DNA from: Pseudomonas helmanticensis
Lineage (GTDB): Bacteria; Pseudomonadota; Gammaproteobacteria; Pseudomonadales; Pseudomonadaceae
Reading direction: 5' to 3'
Assembly (NCBI RefSeq): GCF_900182985.1
Contig: NZ_FXUY01000001.1
Coordinates: 4,413,501-4,477,500, forward strand
DNA length: 64,000 bases
A program made the position numbers and the translations under genes. Positions 9,424-16,944 of this stretch are shown in pieces. Positions within the stretch are counted from its first letter, which is position 1, and every line of letters starts with the position of its first letter. A model generated the notes under the pieces. It worked only from the letters and a program-made list of their open reading frames with translations. It was not told the origin of the DNA and made no database searches.

Positions 9424-9438
9424 TGTAGTATAACTACA
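9424..9438. promoter_or_regulatory. HexR operator
   Basis: TGTAGTATAACTACA is a 15-bp palindrome with perfect 6-bp arms around ATA. It fits the known HexR consensus of gammaproteobacteria (TGTA(A/G)T-N3-A(C/T)TACA). It lies 39 nt upstream of the TTG start of the HexR-type gene, which points to autoregulation. Confidence 0.75.
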
Positions 9439-9477
9439 AGCGTGCTACATCCTTGCCCATAAGAAGAGTCCAGCCCC

Positions 9478-10344
9478 TTGAATCTGCTGCAACACATCGC
9501 CCAGTCACGTCACCTGTTACGCAAGTCGGAGCTCAAGGTCGCCGACCACGTGCTGCTTGACCCTGCGGCGGTGATGCACAGTTCCATGGCCGACCTGGCC
9601 CATAGCGTCGGCATCAGCGAGCCGACCATCGTGCGCTTCTGTCGCGCCATCGGTTGCTCCGGTTTTCAGGATCTCAAGCTCAAACTGGCGCAAAGCCTGG
9701 CCGCCGGTGCCAGCTTCGGCCAGTTCGCGATCCATGAGGACGACTCGGTCGCCGACTACAGCCTGAAGATTTTCGACACCACGTTGCACACGTTGATGGA
9801 GGTTCGCGAGAAGCTCGATCCGGTTGAGTTGCAGCGCGCGGTGACGTTGATGTCGCAAGCGCAGCGTGTCGAGTTCTACGGCTTCGGCGCATCCGGCGCG
9901 GTGGCGGCGGATGCCCAGCACAAGTTCTTTCGTTTGCTGCTGACGGCGGCGGCGTATTCCGATCCGCACATGCAGGCGATGTCGGCGGTGACGTTGAAGC
10001 CGACCGATGTGGCGATCTGCATTTCGCAGTCGGGGCGTTCCAAGGATTTGCTGATCACCGCCAATCTGGTGCGCGAGAGCGGCGCTTCGCTGATTACCCT
10101 GTGCCCGAGCCAGACGCCATTGGCCGAACTGTCGACCGTGAATCTGGCGATCGATGTGCATGAAGACACCGAAATCTATACACCGCTGACTTCGCGTATC
10201 GCCCACCTGGTGGTGATCGATGTGCTGGCGATGGGCGTGGCGATGGCGCGTGGGCCGAGTCTGGTTAATCACCTCAAGAGCGTGAAGCGCAGCCTGCGCA
10301 GCTTGCGCTTGTCCCCAAAGGCCGCCAAAGCTCTGGATGATTAA
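9478..10344 (+). CDS. hexR: HexR-type transcriptional regulator (RpiR family)
   Basis: RpiR-family regulator of 288 aa. An N-terminal HTH_6 domain (residues ~1-75, HSVGISEPTIVRFCRAIGC) is followed by a SIS sugar-phosphate-binding domain (~120-260, with FYGFGASGAVA and ICISQSGRSKDLL). HexR binds 2-keto-3-deoxy-6-phosphogluconate and controls central glucose metabolism. The start is a TTG at 9478: it gives the family N-terminus NLLQHIAQSRHLLRKSELK, and AAGAAG lies ~12 nt upstream. The zwf-pgl-eda genes that often adjoin hexR are not in this window. The gene instead precedes the pyruvate carboxylase locus, so it may be the second HexR-like copy known in Pseudomonas. The 15-bp operator upstream supports the HexR call. 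Confidence 0.85.
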   Translation: MNLLQHIAQSRHLLRKSELKVADHVLLDPAAVMHSSMADLAHSVGISEPTIVRFCRAIGCSGFQDLKLKLAQSLAAGASFGQFAIHEDDSVADYSLKIFDTTLHTLMEVREKLDPVELQRAVTLMSQAQRVEFYGFGASGAVAADAQHKFFRLLLTAAAYSDPHMQAMSAVTLKPTDVAICISQSGRSKDLLITANLVRESGASLITLCPSQTPLAELSTVNLAIDVHEDTEIYTPLTSRIAHLVVIDVLAMGVAMARGPSLVNHLKSVKRSLRSLRLSPKAAKALDD

Positions 10345-10416
10345 GATCAAAAGATCGCAGCCTTCGGCAGCTCCTACACGGTCAATGTAGGAGCTGCCGA
10401 AGGCTGCGATCTTTTG
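10345..10416. repeat. REP palindrome, family 1
   Basis: Begins right after the hexR stop codon. The arms are GATCAAAAGATCGCAGCCTT-type and its inverse, with the GTAGGAG ends facing the 12-nt loop. The hairpin could also stop or protect the hexR transcript. Confidence 0.9.
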
Positions 10417-10496
10417 CTTCACGACGGTTACTTTCATCAAACCGTCATCCCTCGCGCCTATCGTGAAACTCCCGTCATCGCCTTGGGAGACTCGAA

Positions 10497-10700
10497 ATGG
10501 CTCAGCCCTACGAAGAACGCAACAGCGCCGCGAAAACCCGTCGTCAGCAAGAAGACCAGCGCCGCATGGAATTCCGTCGCGCTATCGAAGATCGCTTCGA
10601 ACTTCGCCAGCTTCAGGCCGAAATCGGCGACTTTCCCGAGATCAATCACTGGCAGGCAGCACCGGCAGCTTCCCGTCGAAGCGCTCAACCAACGCGCTGA
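10497..10700 (+). CDS. Small charged protein, possibly PA3496-like
   Basis: Reading frame of 67 aa, very rich in Arg, Glu and Gln (RNSAAKTRRQQEDQRRMEFRRAIE), starting at an ATG with GGGA about 10 nt upstream. The N-terminal part resembles a small Pseudomonas family I recall as PA3496-like putative envelope proteins, but this is memory and not a search. The last 59 nt overlap the 3' end of the LysR gene on the opposite strand. The tail after residue ~50 (WQAAPAASRRSAQPTR) may therefore be an extension formed by read-through into antisense sequence, with family similarity ending near DFPEI. It is probably real, and its function is unknown. Confidence 0.5.
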   Translation: MAQPYEERNSAAKTRRQQEDQRRMEFRRAIEDRFELRQLQAEIGDFPEINHWQAAPAASRRSAQPTR

Positions 10701-11604
10701 TCTGCACACGTTCGCTGCGAATAAACGCCAGGAAGGCGTGCGCCACCGGTGACAGGCGTTTCGCCTTGGCTTGCACCAGGCACCAGCTACGCAGCAGCGG
10801 CAGTTCTTCGATCGGCAGCTCCACCAGTCCGCCGGTCGCCAGCTCTAGGTTCAGGGCGTGGCGCGTCAACAGCGCCAGGCCCAGACCCGCCGCCACGCAT
10901 TCGCGCTGAGCTTCGGCCGAGGCCACTTCCTGGGTCTGGGTGAAGTGCACGCGCTTCTCTTTGAAATACTCTTCGCAAGCCAGTCGCGTACCCGAGCCGG
11001 GCTCGCGGATCAGCAGCGTGTAGGGTTCCAGATCCTGCAAGCGCAGCGGGCCCATGTGTGCCAATGGATGATCCGGGCGCGCCACGGCAACAATCGGGTT
11101 GTTGAGGAACGGCAGGAATTCCAGGCCCATGTCCTGCGGCACCATCGACATGATCACCAGATCGTCGCGATTGTCCGAAAGCCGTCGAATCACTTGGCCG
11201 CGGTTGACCACGGTCAGTTGCAGATTGACTTCCGGGTGCTGGCGCTTGAACGCTGCGAACAAATGCGGGACGAAATATTTGGCACTGGATTCCACCGCCA
11301 GTTTCAGCTGACCTTGCAGTGATCCCTGCATGTCCGACAGCTGCATATCGAGGTTTTCCAGACGGCCGAAAATGTCTCGGCTGGCACGCTGAAGTGCTTC
11401 AGCGGCTTCGGTCATGTAGAGTTTTTTGCCGACATAATCGAATAATGGCTGCCCGATCAGCTCTTCGAGCTGGCGAATCTGCAGGCTTACGGCCGGTTGC
11501 GTGAGAGACATTTCCTCGGCTGCGCGGCTGTAAGAGCGTAAATCACACACTTCGTTGAAGATCTGCAATTGACGCAATGTCATACGCATCAAGGACTTAC
11601 GCAT
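10642..11604 (-). CDS. pycR: LysR-family regulator, PycR-type
   Basis: LysR-type regulator of 320 aa. The N-terminal winged helix-turn-helix (residues ~8-67) contains LRSYSRAAEEMSLTQPAVSLQIRQLE, and the effector-binding domain runs from ~95. It is divergent from the two pyruvate carboxylase subunit genes, the arrangement in which PycR of P. aeruginosa is known, and its sequence agrees with my memory of that protein. It would respond to a metabolite and control pyC expression; PycR has also been linked to virulence and fatty-acid metabolism. The start at 11604 (MRKSLMRMTLRQ) matches the family; in-frame ATGs at 11589 and 11583 are alternatives. Confidence 0.8.
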   Translation of the reverse strand: MRKSLMRMTLRQLQIFNEVCDLRSYSRAAEEMSLTQPAVSLQIRQLEELIGQPLFDYVGKKLYMTEAAEALQRASRDIFGRLENLDMQLSDMQGSLQGQLKLAVESSAKYFVPHLFAAFKRQHPEVNLQLTVVNRGQVIRRLSDNRDDLVIMSMVPQDMGLEFLPFLNNPIVAVARPDHPLAHMGPLRLQDLEPYTLLIREPGSGTRLACEEYFKEKRVHFTQTQEVASAEAQRECVAAGLGLALLTRHALNLELATGGLVELPIEELPLLRSWCLVQAKAKRLSPVAHAFLAFIRSERVQISALVERFDGKLPVLPASD

Positions 11605-11641
11605 TTTTTATAGGCTCTGACGGCTGGCTGATGTTTCAACT

Positions 11642-11657
11642 ATAAGTCTTTACTTAT
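11642..11657. promoter_or_regulatory. Candidate LysR (PycR) operator palindrome
   Basis: ATAAG-N6-CTTAT, a perfect 5-bp-arm palindrome 38 nt upstream of the pycR start. A second, wider inverted pair, ATGTTTCAA at 11631-11639 and TTGAAACAT at 11724-11732, brackets the same divergent promoter region. Together they mark likely regulator contacts, but no consensus for PycR is known to me. Confidence 0.4.
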
Positions 11658-11794
11658 GCCTGACCCAATTTTTATTCATTTTTGTTAATCCCTCATGAGC
11701 GCTAGTGTGGACCTGCGACTAAATTGAAACATTTGGTCACGCGTCGACCTGGGTCTAGCAGGTCGTGGTGCCACCGGCTCAAGGGAACCTCCAA

Positions 11795-13210
11795 GTGATA
11801 ACAAAGATCCTGATCGCCAACCGTGGTGAGATTGCCGTACGAATCGTGCGAGCCTGCGCCGAAATGGGCATTCGCTCGGTTGCGATTTTTTCCGACGCCG
11901 ACCGTCATGCGTTGCATGTGAAGCGTGCGGACGAGGCCCACAGCATCGGTGCCGAGCCACTGGCCGGTTACCTCAACCCGCGCAAGCTGGTGAACCTGGC
12001 GGTAGAAACCGGCTGCGATGCCCTGCACCCGGGCTACGGTTTTCTCTCGGAAAACGCTGAGCTGGCAGACATCTGCGCCGAACGCGGAATCAAATTCATT
12101 GGCCCGTCGGCGGAAGTCATTCGCCGCATGGGCGACAAGACCGAAGCGCGCCGCAGCATGATCAAGGCCGGCGTACCGGTGACGCCGGGCACCGAAGGCA
12201 ACGTGGCCGACATCGAAGAAGCCTTGGTCGAGGGCGACCGCATCGGTTACCCGGTCATGCTCAAGGCCACCTCCGGTGGTGGCGGTCGTGGCATCCGTCG
12301 CTGCAACAGCCGTGAAGAACTCGAACAGAATTTCCCTCGGGTGATTTCCGAAGCGACCAAGGCCTTCGGTTCTGCCGAAGTGTTCCTGGAAAAATGCATC
12401 GTCAATCCCAAGCACATCGAAGCGCAGATTCTCGGCGACAGCTTCGGCAACGTCGTGCACCTGTTCGAGCGTGATTGCTCGATCCAGCGTCGCAACCAGA
12501 AGCTCATCGAAATCGCCCCGAGCCCGCAACTGACCCCGGAACAGCGCGCCTACATCGGCGACCTGTCGGTGCGTGCGGCCAAGGCGGTGGGTTACGAGAA
12601 TGCCGGCACCGTGGAGTTCCTGCTCGCCGAGGGCGAGGTGTACTTCATGGAGATGAACACCCGGGTGCAGGTGGAACACACCATCACCGAAGAGATCACC
12701 GGGATCGACATCGTCCGCGAACAGATTCGCATCGCCTCCGGCCTGCCGTTGTCGGTGAAACAGGAAGACATTCAGCACCGTGGTTTCGCCTTGCAGTTCC
12801 GCATCAACGCCGAAGACCCGAAGAACAACTTCCTGCCGAGCTTCGGCAAGATCACCCGTTACTACGCCCCCGGCGGTCCGGGCGTGCGCACCGATACTGC
12901 GATCTACACCGGCTACACCATTCCGCCGTTCTACGACTCGATGTGCCTGAAACTGGTGGTCTGGGCACTGACTTGGGAAGAGGCGATGGACCGTGGCCTG
13001 CGAGCGCTGGATGACATGCGTCTGCAGGGCGTGAAGACCACCGCCGCGTACTACCAGGAAATCCTGCGCAATCCGGAATTCCGTAGCGGCCAGTTCAATA
13101 CCAGCTTCGTTGAAAGCCACCCGGAACTGACCAACTACTCGATCAAGCGCAAACCCGAAGAGCTGGCCCTGGCCATCGCCGCCGCCATCGCCGCCCACGC
13201 AGGCCTATGA
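11795..13210 (+). CDS. pycA: Pyruvate carboxylase subunit A (biotin carboxylase)
   Basis: Biotin carboxylase half of the two-subunit pyruvate carboxylase, 471 aa. It uses ATP and bicarbonate to carboxylate the biotin on subunit B, feeding oxaloacetate into the TCA cycle. The N-terminal domain begins ITKILIANRGEIAVRI. The ATP-grasp glycine loop KATSGGGGRGIRR and the catalytic region YFMEMNTRVQVEHT are intact. The start is the GTG at 11795, which gives the family N-terminus and has GGGAACC about 10 nt upstream; a longer frame from 11765 adds ten unsupported residues. Acetyl-CoA carboxylase AccC is close in sequence, but the pairing with an OadA-like subunit downstream settles the assignment. 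Confidence 0.93.
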   Translation: MITKILIANRGEIAVRIVRACAEMGIRSVAIFSDADRHALHVKRADEAHSIGAEPLAGYLNPRKLVNLAVETGCDALHPGYGFLSENAELADICAERGIKFIGPSAEVIRRMGDKTEARRSMIKAGVPVTPGTEGNVADIEEALVEGDRIGYPVMLKATSGGGGRGIRRCNSREELEQNFPRVISEATKAFGSAEVFLEKCIVNPKHIEAQILGDSFGNVVHLFERDCSIQRRNQKLIEIAPSPQLTPEQRAYIGDLSVRAAKAVGYENAGTVEFLLAEGEVYFMEMNTRVQVEHTITEEITGIDIVREQIRIASGLPLSVKQEDIQHRGFALQFRINAEDPKNNFLPSFGKITRYYAPGGPGVRTDTAIYTGYTIPPFYDSMCLKLVVWALTWEEAMDRGLRALDDMRLQGVKTTAAYYQEILRNPEFRSGQFNTSFVESHPELTNYSIKRKPEELALAIAAAIAAHAGL

Positions 13211-13218
13211 ATGAAACA

Positions 13219-13299
13219 GCTGCGAGCTTTTAGCTGCAAGCGGCAAGTTAAAGCAGATTGGCTTTTTCTTGCAGCTTTTAGCTTGAAGCTTGCCGCTAT
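13219..13299. repeat. Degenerate short repeat with inverted and direct parts
   Basis: The spacer between pycA and pycB holds AGCTTTTAGCTGCAAGCGGCAAG and a partner segment GCTTTTAGCTTGAAGCTTGCCGCT. Parts repeat directly (GCTTTTAGCT) and parts are complementary (GGCAAG with CTTGCC). It resembles a scattered Pseudomonas intergenic repeat but is unlike the three REP families elsewhere in the window. Lower confidence because the arms are imperfect. Confidence 0.45.
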
Positions 13300-13311
13300 G
13301 AGGAGATACCA

Positions 13312-15120
13312 ATGACTAAAAAGATCTTCGTTACCGACACCATCCTGCGCGACGCTCACCAATCGCTGCTCGCCACCCGCATGCGCACCGAAGACATGCT
13401 GCCGATCTGCGACAAGCTCGACAAAGTCGGCTACTGGTCGCTGGAATGCTGGGGCGGCGCGACCTTCGACGCCTGCGTCCGCTTCCTCAAAGAAGACCCG
13501 TGGGAGCGTCTGCGCCAACTGCGCGCGGCGCTGCCTAACACGCGTCTGCAAATGCTCCTGCGCGGGCAGAACCTGCTGGGCTATCGCCATTACAGCGACG
13601 ATGTGGTCAAAGCCTTCGTCGCCAAAGCTGCGGTGAATGGCATCGACGTGTTCCGCATCTTCGACGCGATGAACGACGTGCGTAACCTGCGCGTGGCCAT
13701 CGAAGCGGTGAAAGCGGCTGGCAAACATGCCCAAGGCACCATCGCTTACACCACCAGCCCGGTGCACACCATCGATGCGTTCGTGGCGCAAGCCAAGCAG
13801 ATGGAAGCCATGGGTTGCGACTCCGTGGCGATCAAGGACATGGCCGGTCTGCTGACCCCGTACGCTACTGGTGAACTGGTACGTGCGCTGAAAGCCGAGC
13901 AGTCGCTGCCAGTGTTTATCCACTCGCACGACACGGCCGGTCTGGCGACCATGTGCCAGCTCAAGGCAATCGAAAACGGTGCCGATCACATCGACACCGC
14001 GATCTCCAGCTTCGCTTCCGGTACCAGCCACCCAGGCACCGAGTCGATGGTTGCTGCGCTCAAGGGCACCGAGTACGACACCGGTCTGAACCTCGAACTG
14101 CTGCAAGAGATCGGCCTGTACTTCTACGCCGTGCGCAAGAAGTACCACCAGTTCGAAAGCGAGTTCACCGCCGTCGACACCCGCGTGCAAGTCAACCAGG
14201 TGCCGGGCGGGATGATCTCCAACCTTGCCAACCAGTTGAAAGAGCAGGGCGCGCTGAACCGCATGGGCGAAGTGCTCGCGGAAATCCCGCGCGTGCGTGA
14301 AGACCTCGGCTTCCCACCGCTGGTGACACCGACTTCGCAGATCGTCGGCACTCAGGCGTTCTTCAACGTGCTGGCCGGTGAGCGCTACAAAACCATCACC
14401 AACGAAGTGAAGCTCTACCTTCAAGGCGGCTACGGCAAGGCGCCGGGCGTGGTCAACGAGAAGCTGCGTCGCCAGGCCATCGGCAGCGAAGAAGTCATCG
14501 ACGTGCGCCCGGCCGACCTGCTCAAGCCGGAAATGACCAAGCTGCGCGCCGATATCGGCGCACTGGCCAAATCGGAAGAAGACGTGCTGACCTTCGCCAT
14601 GTTCCCGGACATCGGCCGCAAGTTCCTCGAAGAGCGTGCCGCCGGCACCCTGACGCCTGAAGTGCTGCTGCCGATTCCAGAGGCTGGCGGTGTGACGAAA
14701 GCGGGCGGTGAAGGCGTACCGACCGAGTTCGTCATCGATGTCCATGGTGAAACCTACCGCGTCGACATCACCGGTGTTGGCGTCAAGGCGGAAGGCAAAC
14801 GTCACTTCTACCTGTCCATCGACGGCATGCCGGAAGAAGTGGTGTTCGAACCGCTCAACGAATTCGTCAGTGGCGGCAGCAGCAAGCGCAAGCAAGCCTC
14901 GGCACCGGGCCACGTCAGCACCACCATGCCGGGCAACATCGTTGATGTGCTGGTCAAGGAGGGCGACACCGTCAAGGCCGGCCAGGCGGTGCTGATCACC
15001 GAAGCGATGAAGATGGAAACCGAAGTCCAGGCCGCCATCGCCGGCAAGGTCACCGCGATTCATGTGGCCAAGGGTGATCGAGTCAACCCGGGCGAAATCC
15101 TGATCGAGATCGAAGGCTGA
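13312..15120 (+). CDS. pycB: Pyruvate carboxylase subunit B (OadA-like, biotinylated)
   Basis: Carboxyltransferase and biotin-carrier subunit, 602 aa. The HMGL-like TIM barrel starts at residue ~5 with TDTILRDAHQSLLATRMRTED. Metal and substrate positions include IKDMAGLLTPYA and HSHDTAGLA. The central PYC_OADA domain follows, and the C-terminal biotinyl domain carries EAMKMETE with the biotin lysine at residue 567. Membrane partners that would make it a sodium-pumping oxaloacetate decarboxylase (OadB, OadG) are absent, and a biotin carboxylase lies 100 nt upstream, so pyruvate carboxylation is the natural reading. A strong terminator follows within 35 nt. Confidence 0.93.
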   Translation: MTKKIFVTDTILRDAHQSLLATRMRTEDMLPICDKLDKVGYWSLECWGGATFDACVRFLKEDPWERLRQLRAALPNTRLQMLLRGQNLLGYRHYSDDVVKAFVAKAAVNGIDVFRIFDAMNDVRNLRVAIEAVKAAGKHAQGTIAYTTSPVHTIDAFVAQAKQMEAMGCDSVAIKDMAGLLTPYATGELVRALKAEQSLPVFIHSHDTAGLATMCQLKAIENGADHIDTAISSFASGTSHPGTESMVAALKGTEYDTGLNLELLQEIGLYFYAVRKKYHQFESEFTAVDTRVQVNQVPGGMISNLANQLKEQGALNRMGEVLAEIPRVREDLGFPPLVTPTSQIVGTQAFFNVLAGERYKTITNEVKLYLQGGYGKAPGVVNEKLRRQAIGSEEVIDVRPADLLKPEMTKLRADIGALAKSEEDVLTFAMFPDIGRKFLEERAAGTLTPEVLLPIPEAGGVTKAGGEGVPTEFVIDVHGETYRVDITGVGVKAEGKRHFYLSIDGMPEEVVFEPLNEFVSGGSSKRKQASAPGHVSTTMPGNIVDVLVKEGDTVKAGQAVLITEAMKMETEVQAAIAGKVTAIHVAKGDRVNPGEILIEIEG

Positions 15121-15152
15121 GATAACGGCCGCGATCCAACGTTTTAAACCTC

Positions 15153-15178
15153 GGGGGGGCATGTGCTCCCCTTTTTTT
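15153..15178 (+). terminator. Intrinsic terminator of the pycAB operon
   Basis: GGGGGCA and TGCTCCCC pair with a bulged T around a 2-nt loop, followed by seven T. It lies about 33 nt after the pycB stop. Confidence 0.8.
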
Positions 15179-15194
15179 ACTGTGTTTTTTACCC

Positions 15195-15286
15195 TGTAGG
15201 AGCTGCCGCAGGCTGCGATCTTTTGATCTTGGTTGTTATTAATCCAAAACAAGATCAAAAGATCGCAGCCTGCGGCAGCTCCTACA
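15195..15286. repeat. REP palindrome, family 1, inverted orientation
   Basis: Same core as the other family-1 elements, but the two units point outwards: GTAGGAG lies at the outer ends and the GATC ends face the ~20-nt loop. Most other copies have the opposite arrangement. Confidence 0.9.
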
Positions 15287-15299
15287 GCGATTGCGTTGG

Positions 15300-16745
15300 T
15301 TAGAACGCCATGCGCCATTGGCCTGTCATTCCGTGAGTTCGGCTTTCAGTGCCCATCTCGCCAGTGAGACCAACGCCTATCGTATGATTTGCCGATAGCC
15401 CGAGGTCGAGGCCGGCGTCCACCGACAGGCTGTTTCGATCCAGAGCAGCGCCGGCGATGTCAAAGCGTTTGCCACCTTTTACCAGTTGCTGACGGGTGTC
15501 GTTTTCAATCTCGCCAAAGGTGTGTTTCCAGCCGGCACTGAATCGCGGGGTCAGACTCATGCCGTTATCCAGTCTGCCGATTTTCGCCGTGCGAAAGCCC
15601 AAGGTGCTGCTGAGGTTGTCACGGGTTTGACCGAAGATTTTCAGTGCGGCATCGCCACCTTTTTCGGTATGGCTGTCGCGTTGATAACGTTGGTAGCCGA
15701 GGCCGGCGAACGGTTCGAACACGACGTTGTTGCGCCCCAGGTTGAGCCCCAGTTCGGCGAAGGCTTGTTGGGTGTTGGCGTCGTAATGGCCCTTGAGTCG
15801 ATCAGTGAAACCGTTGAATGCCACGCGCCGTTTGCTCTCGCCGTCATGGCTGGCATAGGTAGCGCCGAGGCGCAGCGCCAACGGTCCATCCTGGCGCACG
15901 GCATAAGCGCCGAGGTGCCAGCTGTCGAGGTCGCCGTCATATTGCCGGGCGTCGAATTGCGTTTGTGATTTCGCGCCGGCCAGACCGACATGCCATTGCT
16001 CATTGATACGCCAGTCCGCGCCCATGACCACTCCTTGAGTGGCGTGCGTGAGTGCGCTGTCTGTGTCGCGATCGACCTTGCCGTCCTGGCCCAGCGCCTG
16101 AATCCATACGCGTCCGGAGTCTGCAGCAGCTGAGGCGCGACGAGGCGAGTTGCCGGCGCCGTACCGTGCCTCCGGGCGATTATCCAGTTGGCGCATGGCC
16201 GAGAGCATGCTGCTGCTCACCGGTGTAACGCTGCTCAATGTGGCTTTGGCGAGGTTGGCGTTGCTGCCGGCCGCGAGTTGTTCGAGTGCCACAGCCGGCG
16301 TTGCGTGGTTGCTGTCGAGCAGAGCCGTGATCGCGGAGTTTGCGGGTGCTGCAGGAGGGACCGTTTTCGTCAGTGCGGCGGCTGTCTCGGGTTTCTGAGG
16401 TTGTTGAGGTGTTAGTGGTGCAGCGCGCTTTTCCTCAATGCTGTCGGCGAGTTTCTGCGCGTTCTCGCTGATTGGTGTTTCTGTGCGCGACATCCGATCC
16501 GGCGCAGGATTACCAGGCGATTGAGGAGCGGCGTGGGTTGTGCCCTGGTCGACTACCTGTTCCTGCGGCGACGATTCGGCAGGAGGTTTGGGTGTTTTTT
16601 TACGAGGCTTTTTGGGCTGGTTTTCAACAGCGTTCTCGACGACCTGTGTGTCGGGCTGTTGGGCGCGGGAGACTTCGGTCCATCCCACGGTCAGCGCAAG
16701 CGCCAATGCAAGATGGTGAGGGCGAAATGTAGGTTGAGCGAGCAT
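15300..16745 (-). CDS. Autotransporter-type outer-membrane barrel protein with minimal passenger
   Basis: Protein of 481 aa. Residues 1-29 are a signal peptide ending SRA. Residues ~30-130 are a low-complexity region rich in Pro, Lys and Gln (QPKKPRKKTPKPPAES). A short helical linker follows (VALEQLAAGSNANLAKATL). From ~215 to the end lies a full autotransporter beta-barrel with alternating strands, finishing in WRMAF, whose last Phe is the usual BAM recognition residue. No beta-helical passenger is present. Linker and barrel are clearly paralogous to the downstream-numbered autotransporter (16945-19902): both contain SMLSAM, GRVWIQA, GESKR and QAFAELG. It may be a passenger-loss derivative or a barrel that displays only the Pro/Lys segment. 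Confidence 0.8.
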   Translation of the reverse strand: MLAQPTFRPHHLALALALTVGWTEVSRAQQPDTQVVENAVENQPKKPRKKTPKPPAESSPQEQVVDQGTTHAAPQSPGNPAPDRMSRTETPISENAQKLADSIEEKRAAPLTPQQPQKPETAAALTKTVPPAAPANSAITALLDSNHATPAVALEQLAAGSNANLAKATLSSVTPVSSSMLSAMRQLDNRPEARYGAGNSPRRASAAADSGRVWIQALGQDGKVDRDTDSALTHATQGVVMGADWRINEQWHVGLAGAKSQTQFDARQYDGDLDSWHLGAYAVRQDGPLALRLGATYASHDGESKRRVAFNGFTDRLKGHYDANTQQAFAELGLNLGRNNVVFEPFAGLGYQRYQRDSHTEKGGDAALKIFGQTRDNLSSTLGFRTAKIGRLDNGMSLTPRFSAGWKHTFGEIENDTRQQLVKGGKRFDIAGAALDRNSLSVDAGLDLGLSANHTIGVGLTGEMGTESRTHGMTGQWRMAF

Positions 16746-16944
16746 CGAGTCGAGCCTCTTTAGACAGAAGACTCGACTCTATGAGCTTGGCAAAAAATCC
16801 GATGTCGGCCGCTTCCCTGAGCATTGCAGGCGATGTCGGATCGTTCTGTGGAAATCTCCCACCAGATCCACAGTGGACGCTTTTAATTGATGTCGGCGTC
16901 GCCTTTTCCTACAACCGATCCAGACCGCGCCAACTGTTCAGCTC

